From Bacillota bacterium (GTDB lineage: Bacteria > Bacillota > UBA4882 > UBA8346), in assembly GCA_003501365.1 (NCBI GenBank), contig DNPP01000215.1, positions 1-11,532 on the forward strand: a stretch of DNA of 11,532 nucleotides, written 5' to 3'. This document shows, in pieces, positions 1 to 6,071 of this stretch. The translations under genes and the position numbers were made by a program. The stretch's first letter is position 1; each line of letters begins with the position of its first letter. The notes beneath the pieces are model-generated. The model searched no databases, was not told the origin of the DNA, and saw only the letters and a program-made list of their open reading frames with translations.

Positions 1-93
1 ATTATGGCTGATTGGATGCAGACTCGGAATATTGCCAGTAATCCGGATAAATTTTATGAGACTAATAATTTTTTAGGTCCGCACCCTACTTAA
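1..93 (+). CDS. C-terminal fragment of an unassigned protein (5' end outside window)
   Basis: Frame 1 is open from the left edge to a TAA at 91-93 and gives 30 residues that end in YETNNFLGPHPT. The stretch TRNIASNPDKFYETNNFLG resembles a motif I recall (roughly T-x-I-x-x-x-P-x-x-Y-E-x-N-x-x-L-G-x-H-P) from small membrane proteins in which hydrophobic segments follow the motif. Here the frame stops directly after HPT, and the next 75 bases are AT-rich and stop-filled in all frames, so the copy may be C-terminally truncated. A strong terminator lies 75 bases downstream. The family assignment rests on memory of one motif. That the frame is coding is likely but unproven with so little sequence. 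Confidence 0.4.
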   Translation: MMADWMQTRNIASNPDKFYETNNFLGPHPT

Positions 94-167
94 TAATTAT
101 AATCTAGGTATAAAAATGAAATTTTAATTCGTTCGAGAAGCCATCCTCCTCATTCTAAATTGTCAAG

Positions 168-200
168 AAGCTACTGAATAGGGAAATTCAGTAGCTTTTT
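168..200 (+). terminator. Intrinsic terminator of the left-edge gene
   Basis: A perfect 12-bp stem (AAGCTACTGAAT, 168-179, with its complement at 186-197) closes a six-base loop and is followed by a run of T to 200. Only the plus-strand side has a T run, so it serves the gene ending at 93. Confidence 0.85.
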
Positions 201-223
201 GGCGTTTAATGATGGACCCTTTA

Positions 224-252
224 AAAAGGGTTAATGTTTCCAAACAAACATT
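224..252 (-). terminator. Weak possible terminator of the minus-strand holin-like gene
   Basis: Read on the minus strand, just past the stop of the 272-604 gene, there is a 7-bp AT-rich stem (AATGTTT / AAACATT, 233-252, six-base loop), then AACCC and five T. The stem is weak and the T run is offset by five bases. A second short palindrome (ACCCTT / AAGGGT, 216-231) adjoins it. Because the genes on either side converge here, some termination signal is expected, but this one is not convincing. Confidence 0.3.
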
Positions 253-271
253 AAAATGTTTACAATCATTA

Positions 272-604
272 TTACTTTACTTTGGTCGGAATAAATAGAT
301 CGACTAACCCGATAATAAGGGAAGCTAACAATGCTCCAATGATAGATACAGACATTCCGGGGACAATAAACTGGGTAATATAGATAACTACCGCGGATAC
401 CAGGAAACCAACTACTCCATGAGCGTAGGGTGAGATATTCCGCCCCAGAACGACCTCGATTAAATAACTGATTCCGGCTATTACAATAGCGGCTAGCAAA
501 GCGCTCATAAAGTTGAGGGATTTAAAACCGGGAACTAAAGCTCCAATAAACATTAACACCAAGGCTGCCACCACAAAACGAATTATTGTTCTCAACCAAT
601 CCAT
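272..604 (-). CDS. Small four-TM membrane protein, YvlD / phage-holin-IV superfamily
   Basis: This 110-residue protein is almost entirely hydrophobic, with predicted membrane helices near residues 6-24, 34-53, 62-80 and 86-105. It ends in a short charged tail (PTKVK). Architecture and composition match the YvlD / COG1950 family, which is often labelled 'phage holin family protein' although its members are ordinary chromosomal genes of unknown function. The two halves look like a tandem duplication: VPGF...ALLAAIVIAGISYLI near 24-49 parallels VPGM...ALLASLIIGLVDLFI near 81-104. An upstream in-frame ATG at 631 would add nine residues, but those codons include the strong AAAGGGGGTGAG ribosome binding site just before ATG 604, so 604 is the start. 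The gene stands alone, diverging from the 797 gene. No phage genes are nearby, so a lysis role is not supported. Confidence 0.8.
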   Translation of the reverse strand: MDWLRTIIRFVVAALVLMFIGALVPGFKSLNFMSALLAAIVIAGISYLIEVVLGRNISPYAHGVVGFLVSAVVIYITQFIVPGMSVSIIGALLASLIIGLVDLFIPTKVK

Positions 605-796
605 GTTCTCACCCCCTTTGACGAAAAACAAGTTGTCAAACCATATCTTTCCCCGCTGCCCCTCTAGTATTCAAATTGGACCTGGAAAATGGTGCTAAAC
701 TGGAATGAAAATCTCGAAGAGTCAAAATGCGTAAAAAATTCTTTTTCGGCAAAAATAAATGAAAAGTAAAGTTGTGAAGTCGAAAGGGAGCATTGG

Positions 797-1246
797 ATGA
801 GACAGAAAATATATAGTATTTTTTCCAACGTCAATGATGCCAAACAAGCTTTCGGGAGTATTAAAAAAGCCAGTTTAAATCAGGCTGACCTGACCATTAT
901 TTTTGCGGACGAGCAACAACACCAAATAGGTAAGAGAAATGATAATTATGAATTTGCCGGGGAAGGGGAATACGTTATTGAGCCTCCTGCCAATACTATT
1001 ATTTGGCCGGGACTTCAAACCCAAATTTTAGCAGGGATCGGAAAAGTGCAAATTGGTTTATGCGGTAGCAACCAAACCGATAACCAAATGGGAGAGTCAA
1101 ATCTGATTCAACAGGTTGGTGAAGATTTACGGATCATTGAAAGGGAAATAAAATCCGACAAAGTGGTGGCGATCATTGAAACGGATAGTGAACTATTGCC
1201 GAAATTACGTTTGATCTTAGAGAGTAATGGTGGGGAGATACTCTAA
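797..1246 (+). CDS. Uncharacterised 149-aa protein resembling YflT / general stress protein 17M
   Basis: The product is not firmly recognised. It is a soluble 149-residue protein with no signal peptide or membrane segment. Residues 5-38 (IYSIFSNVNDAKQAFGSIKK, then NQADLTIIF) read as a beta-alpha-beta unit like the start of YflT / DUF1269-type stress proteins, where an acidic helix follows 'vf.s..dA..Ai..l'. Residues 73-90 contain an ILAGIGKVQIGLCG stretch that recalls the Gly-rich 'GlGpvlaaG' segment of that group. The end (EIKSDKVVAIIETDSELLPK...LESNGGEIL) resembles its closing strand-helix-strand. A ribosome binding site AAAGGGAG (783-790) sits six bases before ATG 797. It is followed after 80 bases by the DUF512 gene with no terminator between, so the two may be co-transcribed. 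The family link is inference from pattern. Confidence 0.7.
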   Translation: MRQKIYSIFSNVNDAKQAFGSIKKASLNQADLTIIFADEQQHQIGKRNDNYEFAGEGEYVIEPPANTIIWPGLQTQILAGIGKVQIGLCGSNQTDNQMGESNLIQQVGEDLRIIEREIKSDKVVAIIETDSELLPKLRLILESNGGEIL

Positions 1247-1326
1247 ATTAAAAGAATATCTAATCACCATTATTAGCAGGAGTTGGTCAATAAAAACGCG
1301 AATAGTTTACCAATCTTGGAGGGAAA

Positions 1327-2685
1327 ATGGTAAATTATATAGGCGCTAGCATCAAAGAAGTCGAGCCGGGCAGTATTGCTGCGGAATTGGAACTTGAAAG
1401 CGGCGATATCCTGCTTGGAATCAATCACCGGAAATTACTTGACTTAATCGATTATTTAGTGTTAAGCTCTGAAGGAAAACTCGAACTGAAAGTTTTAAAA
1501 AAATCCGGTGAGATCTTGGAGATTGATTTTGAAAAAGATCCGGACGAATCCCTGGGATTAGTTTTTGAAGAAGCCGTTTTTAATAAAATCAGAGTCTGCA
1601 ATAATCATTGTTTGTTCTGCTTTGTACATCAATTACCTGCAGCTCAGCGAGCTTCCTTATATGTTCGCGATGATGACTATCGGCTTTCTTTTTTGCAGGG
1701 TAGTTATGTCACACTGACAAATCTTACCGAATCGGATTGGCAGCGGATTGAAAGGCTTCATCTAAGTCCTTTATACATATCGGTACACGCTACCGACCCT
1801 GATGTTCGGAAGAGACTGCTGGGTACTGAAACCGGCGGTAATATTGTAAAACACTTGAAACGATTAGCCGAAGCCGGTATTACAGTTCATACCCAGGCGG
1901 TGATCTGTCCTGAGATCAATGACGGCCAAATTTTGGAACAAACTATCGCTGATCTGGCAAATTTATGGCCCGCTGTAGCTAGCTTGGCTGTTGTTCCGGT
2001 GGGATTGACCAAACACCGACAAGGCCTTTGCGATTTGCGAATTTTTCGTCCGCAAGAGGCAACAGCAGTAATCTCTATCATCAGCTATTTTCAGAAAAAG
2101 TTTTTGGCCGAGCTAGGGACCAGATTTGTTTTTGCTGCCGATGAATGGTATATCTCAGGTGGTGCTGAATTTCCCTCGGATCCCGAGTATGAGGGATATC
2201 CGCAGTTAGACAATGGTATTGGATTGGTTCAATGGTTTTTAGCTGAGTTTAGGGAGAATTTTACGGCCTTGCTTCCCAAGCTGCGACGAATTAGCGCAAG
2301 TCTGGTCATCGTGACTGGGGAAGCTACAAACCGTCTTTGGCAGCCGATCATCGAAAGTTTTAATAAATTCTGTCCGGAAATTAAACTACGGACGCTACCG
2401 GTCCACAATGGGTTTTTAGGGGCCGCAGTGAATGTTACCGGTTTGCTTTGCGGGGGGGATATTAAACAAGCGATAATGGCGGACAAGATTCAGGAAGAAT
2501 GCTGTTATCTGATACCCCAAATCACCCTAAAACAGGGTGAACAGATTTTTCTTGACGGATTATCATTGGCGGACTTAAAGGAAGCTTGCGCTTCACAAGT
2601 TATAGAAGCAGTGCCCACAAGGGCCATGGATTGGCTCCAATGGATAGTTGATAAAGGATGTGTTGCTGGTTGGCCCGTTCGATAA
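1327..2685 (+). CDS. DUF512 family PDZ / radical SAM iron-sulfur protein
   Basis: The 452-residue product begins with a PDZ-like domain (about residues 1-70: IKEVEPGSIAAELELESGDILLGIN in type). A radical SAM CxxxCxxC cluster follows (Cys91, Cys95, Cys98, in VCNNHCLFCFVHQLP), then a TIM-barrel-like middle, and a C-terminal DUF512 domain from about 215 to 450 with YISGGAEFP and GLLCGGDI segments. This architecture is the conserved COG1625 / TIGR03279 type found in cyanobacteria and Clostridia. Its substrate is unknown. The cluster should bind 4Fe-4S and S-adenosylmethionine. The start is supported by GGAGGG at 1318-1323, only three bases from ATG 1327 and so slightly close. The 3' end overlaps der by 16 bases (or 28 with the upstream ATG), which implies co-transcription and probable translational coupling. 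Length and motifs look intact. Confidence 0.9.
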   Translation: MVNYIGASIKEVEPGSIAAELELESGDILLGINHRKLLDLIDYLVLSSEGKLELKVLKKSGEILEIDFEKDPDESLGLVFEEAVFNKIRVCNNHCLFCFVHQLPAAQRASLYVRDDDYRLSFLQGSYVTLTNLTESDWQRIERLHLSPLYISVHATDPDVRKRLLGTETGGNIVKHLKRLAEAGITVHTQAVICPEINDGQILEQTIADLANLWPAVASLAVVPVGLTKHRQGLCDLRIFRPQEATAVISIISYFQKKFLAELGTRFVFAADEWYISGGAEFPSDPEYEGYPQLDNGIGLVQWFLAEFRENFTALLPKLRRISASLVIVTGEATNRLWQPIIESFNKFCPEIKLRTLPVHNGFLGAAVNVTGLLCGGDIKQAIMADKIQEECCYLIPQITLKQGEQIFLDGLSLADLKEACASQVIEAVPTRAMDWLQWIVDKGCVAGWPVR

Positions 2686-3977
2686 TTGCTATAGTAGGTA
2701 GACCGAATGTTGGAAAATCTACTCTTTTCAATCGAATTGTTAGACAACGTTTGGCTATAGTGGAAGATACACCTGGTGTTACCAGGGATCGAATATATGC
2801 TAACGGCGAATGGTTAAATCGCCAGTTTTTATTGATTGATACCGGAGGCATTACGGATGCCCGGGATGAAATTCAGACGCAGATCCGCAACCAGGTGGAC
2901 GTAGCTTTAGAAGAGGCCGATGTCATTATCATGGTGGTCGATGGCCGTGAATCGTTAACCGCCTCGGATCATCAAGTTGCTCATTTGCTGCGGAAAACCA
3001 ATAAGCCGGTAGTCCTGGTCATCAACAAGATCGACAATTTTAATGAACTGATCGATCCGGAAGTTTATAGTTTGGGTTTGGACGAACCGGTACTGGTCTC
3101 TGCCGAACATGGTAAAAACATCGGTGATTTATTAGATATGGTTTTCAGTAAAATACCCCAAGGTGAAGATGATGACGATTTTGACAGTACCCGGGTTACC
3201 TTTGTGGGTAGACCGAATGTGGGAAAGTCATCATTGGTCAATGCTTTACTTGGTGTGGAACGGGTTATTGTGAGCGACCAGCCGGGAACTACCCGCGATG
3301 CTATTGATACGCCCCTTACTATCGATGATAAACGTTATTTATTGGTGGATACCGCAGGGATCCGCCGTAAATCAAAAGTCGAAGCTGCGGTTGAGTATTA
3401 TAGTGTATTGCGGGCCGTAAGAGCGGTTGAACGTTCGGATGTGGTGATACTGGTATTGAATGCGGAAGAGGAAATCGCCGAACAGGACTTGAAGATTGCC
3501 GGTATTATTCATGATGCCGGAAAGGCATGCTTTATTTTGGTAAATAAATGGGATGCCGTAGCCAAAGAATCCAATTCCACCGAGGTTTTTACTGAGAAAA
3601 TTCGTTCGGCGATCGCATTTTTAGATTATGCGCCGATTATCTTTGTTTCGGCCAAATCAGGTCAGCGTTTGGGTAAGATTATTCCTGCCGTTGATCAGGT
3701 AATGGAAAGTTACGCATTTCGAATTCCCACCAACCGGCTAAATCGAATTATTTCAGAGGCAATTGCTTTACATAATCCACCGACTCATAAAGGGCGTATG
3801 TTTAAAGTTTATTTTACCAACCAAGTCGGGGTTAAGCCGCCTAAATTTTTATTTACCGTGAATGATGCCGAAGGTCTGCACTTCTCATACCAACGTTATT
3901 TGGAAAATAAAATCCGGGAGTACTTTGCTTTTACCGGTACACCATTAAAATTCGATGTTACAGTAAAACATAAATAA
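2670..3977 (+). CDS. der: Ribosome biogenesis GTPase Der (EngA), double G domain
   Basis: Der is an essential tandem GTPase needed for 50S subunit maturation. Domain 1 has GRPNVGKS at 10-17, DTPG at 33-36, DTGG at 57-60 and NKID at 119-122. Domain 2 has GRPNVGKS at 180-187, DTAG at 227-230, NKWD at 292-295 and SAK at 327-329. An acidic linker (EDDDDFDS) joins them, and a KH-like RNA-binding domain fills about 353-435. I chose the TTG at 2670: it gives MARSIIAIVGRPNVGKS and 435 residues, which aligns with the usual MxKPxVAIVGRPNVGKS start (436 in B. subtilis). An AAAGGA lies 11 bases upstream. The in-frame ATG at 2658 would add Met-Cys-Cys-Trp and itself overlaps that AAAGGA. The gene overlaps the DUF512 3' end. 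The product is intact with no missing motif. Confidence 0.96.
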   Translation: MARSIIAIVGRPNVGKSTLFNRIVRQRLAIVEDTPGVTRDRIYANGEWLNRQFLLIDTGGITDARDEIQTQIRNQVDVALEEADVIIMVVDGRESLTASDHQVAHLLRKTNKPVVLVINKIDNFNELIDPEVYSLGLDEPVLVSAEHGKNIGDLLDMVFSKIPQGEDDDDFDSTRVTFVGRPNVGKSSLVNALLGVERVIVSDQPGTTRDAIDTPLTIDDKRYLLVDTAGIRRKSKVEAAVEYYSVLRAVRAVERSDVVILVLNAEEEIAEQDLKIAGIIHDAGKACFILVNKWDAVAKESNSTEVFTEKIRSAIAFLDYAPIIFVSAKSGQRLGKIIPAVDQVMESYAFRIPTNRLNRIISEAIALHNPPTHKGRMFKVYFTNQVGVKPPKFLFTVNDAEGLHFSYQRYLENKIREYFAFTGTPLKFDVTVKHK

Positions 3978-3998
3978 AACACAGGAGTGACATTTGTA

Positions 3999-4622
3999 AT
4001 GTTATGGAAGACCATTCTGGTATTACTAGGAAGTTATCTAATTGGTTCCATTGTTACCAGTGATATTGTAACAAAGTTTAAAAAGGCCGATCTGCGTAAC
4101 CAGGGCAGCGGCAACGTAGGGGCAACCAATACATTTCGGGTGATGGGTTCGGTTTATGGGATTATTGTACTGGTGGGTGATGTAATCAAAGGTATCATCG
4201 CCGTGTTACTCGCCCGATGGCTAAATCCTTTTGCTCACTTCGACTTAGCGATCATTGCCGCTGTTTTAGTAATTGTGGGGCACAATTGGCCGGTATTTTT
4301 CGGATTTCATGGTGGGAAAGGAATTTCAACTTCATTAGGAGCTTTAATCGGTTTAACCCCATATAGCTTACTGATTATTATCCCAACCTGGATCATAGTT
4401 TTTTTGATCTTCGGTTATGTATCGCTGGCATCGATTTTGGCGGCAGTTGCATATCCAATAGCGGTTTATCTATTTTATCCCCAAGATGTCTATAAATTAA
4501 TCTTTGCAATGATCATTGCTGTGTTGGCGCTTTATCGTCATAAAGATAATTTGGGCCGTTTATTTCACGGTCAAGAACACCGAATATTATATCAAAACAG
4601 AAGAGGAGCCAAAGAAAAATGA
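3999..4622 (+). CDS. plsY: Acyl-phosphate:glycerol-3-phosphate acyltransferase PlsY
   Basis: PlsY is an integral membrane enzyme that transfers the acyl group from acyl phosphate to sn-glycerol-3-phosphate, making lysophosphatidate. The 207-residue product shows the three family motifs on the cytoplasmic loops: GSGNVGATN at 36-44, DVIKG at 61-65, and GHNWPVFFGFHGGKG at 94-108. There are about five hydrophobic segments and the usual RHKDNLGRLFHGQE tail at 180-193. A GTG at 3987 is in frame but forms part of the GGAG ribosome binding site (3984-3987), so ATG 3999, which gives MLWKTILVLLGSYLIGS as in other PlsY proteins, is preferred despite an 11-base spacing. It lies 21 bases after der and overlaps gpsA by four bases (ATGA), so the enzyme is coupled to the supplier of its substrate. 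Confidence 0.95.
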   Translation: MLWKTILVLLGSYLIGSIVTSDIVTKFKKADLRNQGSGNVGATNTFRVMGSVYGIIVLVGDVIKGIIAVLLARWLNPFAHFDLAIIAAVLVIVGHNWPVFFGFHGGKGISTSLGALIGLTPYSLLIIIPTWIIVFLIFGYVSLASILAAVAYPIAVYLFYPQDVYKLIFAMIIAVLALYRHKDNLGRLFHGQEHRILYQNRRGAKEK

Positions 4623-5653
4623 TTGGTGTGGGAGTTATCGGAGCTGGCGGTTGGGGCACAGCGCTCGCCAAAATGTGTGCAGAAAAAGGACTTCAAGTGG
4701 AGATTTGGGCCCGTGAAACTGAGGTGGCTGGGGAGATCAATCAACAGCATTCCAATCAAACCTTTTTACCTGGAGTGACTCTGCCGGAGTCTTTGAAGGC
4801 CAAAACCGACCTGGCGGATGTGATTAAAGGAAAGAAATATTTAATTACTGCAGTGCCTACTCAATGGGTGCGATCGGTGGCCCGGCAAATGGCGCCGTTG
4901 GTAGCCCGGGATATGATTATCATTAGTGTATCAAAGGGATTGGAAGTCCAAAGCCTAAAGACCTTGACCGAGGTATTAACGGAAGAGTTACCCGATCACG
5001 ATTCCAATGCTTTTGTGGCATTATCCGGCCCGAACCATGCGGAAGAAGTAGCCAGAAATATTCCTTCGGCAACAGTGGTGGGGACTCCGGTTTTGAAATA
5101 TGCCGAAGAGGTTCAGGATCTTTTGATATCACCGCGTTTTAGAGTATATACCAATCCGGACCGGATGGGGGTACAATTAGGCGGAGCTTTGAAGAATGTC
5201 ATTGCTTTGGCCGCCGGTATTTCCGATGGTTTGGGCTTTGGTGATAATTCGAAGGCGGCTTTGGTCACTCGAGGTTTGAGCGAAATGGCCCGTTTGGGCG
5301 CGGCAATGGGTGCCAAGACGCCGACATTTGCGGGATTGTCGGGAATGGGAGATTTATTTGTAACCGCAGCCAGTAAACATAGCCGCAATGCATGGGCTGG
5401 CCGGGAACTAGGTCAGGGGAAGACTTTAACCGAAATTACCTCCTCCACAAAAATGGTAGTGGAAGGCGTTACCACCACTCAGGCCGTTTATCAATTGGCA
5501 CATAATTTAAAGATTCAAATGCCGATTACTACGATAACCTACCAGATTTTATTTGAAGGGCTCGCTCCCCAAGATGGTGTCAGCCAGTTAATGGAACGAA
5601 TGCGTACTCATGAAATGGAGGAAGTGGTAGCCGCCACTTATAGCTGGCTTTAG
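4619..5653 (+). CDS. gpsA: Glycerol-3-phosphate dehydrogenase [NAD(P)+] GpsA
   Basis: GpsA reduces dihydroxyacetone phosphate to sn-glycerol-3-phosphate, the backbone precursor for phospholipids, in the cytoplasm. The 344-residue product has the Rossmann nucleotide-binding start GVIGAGGWGTALA (5-17), SVSKGLE (103-109), SGPNHAEEVA (136-145), the catalytic-lysine region LKNVIALAAGISDGLGFGDN (191-210, Lys192), LSGMGDL (240-246), SKHSRN (252-257) and VVEGVTTTQAVYQLA (280-294). These are the family hallmarks at normal spacing. GAGGAG about ten bases upstream serves as ribosome binding site, and the ATGA overlap with plsY indicates translational coupling. It closes the DUF512-der-plsY-gpsA cluster. 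The terminator lies about 140 bases beyond the stop, after a degenerate repeat. Confidence 0.96.
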   Translation: MIGVGVIGAGGWGTALAKMCAEKGLQVEIWARETEVAGEINQQHSNQTFLPGVTLPESLKAKTDLADVIKGKKYLITAVPTQWVRSVARQMAPLVARDMIIISVSKGLEVQSLKTLTEVLTEELPDHDSNAFVALSGPNHAEEVARNIPSATVVGTPVLKYAEEVQDLLISPRFRVYTNPDRMGVQLGGALKNVIALAAGISDGLGFGDNSKAALVTRGLSEMARLGAAMGAKTPTFAGLSGMGDLFVTAASKHSRNAWAGRELGQGKTLTEITSSTKMVVEGVTTTQAVYQLAHNLKIQMPITTITYQILFEGLAPQDGVSQLMERMRTHEMEEVVAATYSWL

Positions 5654-5670
5654 TTTTCGATAAAAAAGAA

Positions 5671-5772
5671 GTCAGAATACAGAAGATAGGAGTCAGGATT
5701 CAAATCCAGAACAAAAATCAAAGAATTTCCGGCTCTGATCTCCTTACTCTTGGATTTTGAATTCGGATCCCT
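5671..5772. repeat. Degenerate intergenic inverted repeat downstream of gpsA
   Basis: The left arm AGGAGTCAGGATTCAAATCC (5688-5707) pairs with GGATTTTGAATTCGGATCC plus CT (5752-5772) at about 16 of 20 positions with one extra T, so transcripts could fold into a long imperfect hairpin. The left arm is preceded by CAG-rich text (GTCAGAATACAGAAGATAGG). This resembles the 'gaagtcagaattcaggagtcag' intergenic repeats I recall from other Firmicute genomes. A 23-base piece (5676-5698) recurs at 9033-9055 with 18 of 23 identities. It separates the gpsA stop from its terminator. It appears to be a decayed small repeat. No transposase is present. Confidence 0.5.
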
Positions 5773-5795
5773 AAATTCAAATTTTAATTTTTTAA

Positions 5796-5821
5796 CGGCC
5801 CTATTGCGGGCCGCTTTTTTT
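5796..5821 (+). terminator. Intrinsic terminator of the DUF512-der-plsY-gpsA cluster
   Basis: The stem CGGCCC (5796-5801) / GGGCCG (5808-5813) has a six-base loop and is followed by C and seven T. It is GC-rich against an AT-rich flank and lies about 140 bases after the gpsA stop. Confidence 0.9.
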
Positions 5822-5938
5822 GTCCATATTTTCCTCTGATTAGTCATCCCCATCCCAGCTTTAGGGTAACCAAGAGAAGAAAATCGTTGGTCTGGCTGTT
5901 CTATCAAGAATCTGGGCTAAAAAGTATTTTCTAGATAG

Positions 5939-5967
5939 TTATATTGGATTCACGCTATCAATATATA
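5939..5967 (+). promoter_or_regulatory. Possible sigma-E-like promoter upstream of spoIVA
   Basis: TTATATT (5939-5945) matches six of seven bases of the B. subtilis sigma-E -35 consensus (KMATATT). Fourteen bases later AATATATA (5960-5967) matches about five of eight bases of CATACAHT. spoIVA is a sigma-E gene in B. subtilis, so the position is plausible, about 105 bases from the start codon. The local sequence is AT-rich, so chance matches are easy. Tentative. Confidence 0.25.
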
Positions 5968-5983
5968 TATATTGTTCTAGAAC
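5959..5983. promoter_or_regulatory. Two abutting perfect palindromes upstream of spoIVA
   Basis: CAATATATATATATTG (5959-5974, 16 bases) is a perfect palindrome and shares its last G with GTTCTAGAAC (5974-5983, 10 bases), also perfect. TTCTAGA also occurs at 5929-5935, and TATCA flanks the pair on both sides (5956-5960 and 5986-5990). Such symmetry could be a dimeric regulator site or an mRNA fold in the spoIVA leader. Neither can be told from sequence alone. The rest of 5822-6071 shows no gene. Confidence 0.3.
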
Positions 5984-6071
5984 GGTATCAGTTTAGGCTA
6001 TAAAGGGGGGATGGACCAATTCCCGACGAGATATAAGCAGATAATTAGCTGATTGAAAAGGGGGGAAAAAG

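Noticed and set aside
272..604. Reading the holin-like gene as a prophage remnant
   Set aside because: No other phage gene, integrase or attachment site is visible. YvlD-type proteins are ordinary chromosomal genes in Firmicutes.
635..640. TTGACA on the minus strand upstream of the holin-like gene
   Set aside because: A -10 at normal spacing would fall in the G-rich ribosome binding site and none is seen, so it is probably not a promoter.
1282..1333. Short frame from TTG after AGGAG, overlapping the DUF512 start (about 16 codons)
   Set aside because: The AGGAG touches the TTG with no spacing, the peptide has no features, and a better ribosome binding site serves ATG 1327.
5650..5907. 85-codon open frame on the minus strand
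   Set aside because: It spans the gpsA terminator and the degenerate repeat, has no ribosome binding site, and its translation (NPDSYLLYSD and the like) is typical of spurious ORFs over such repeats.
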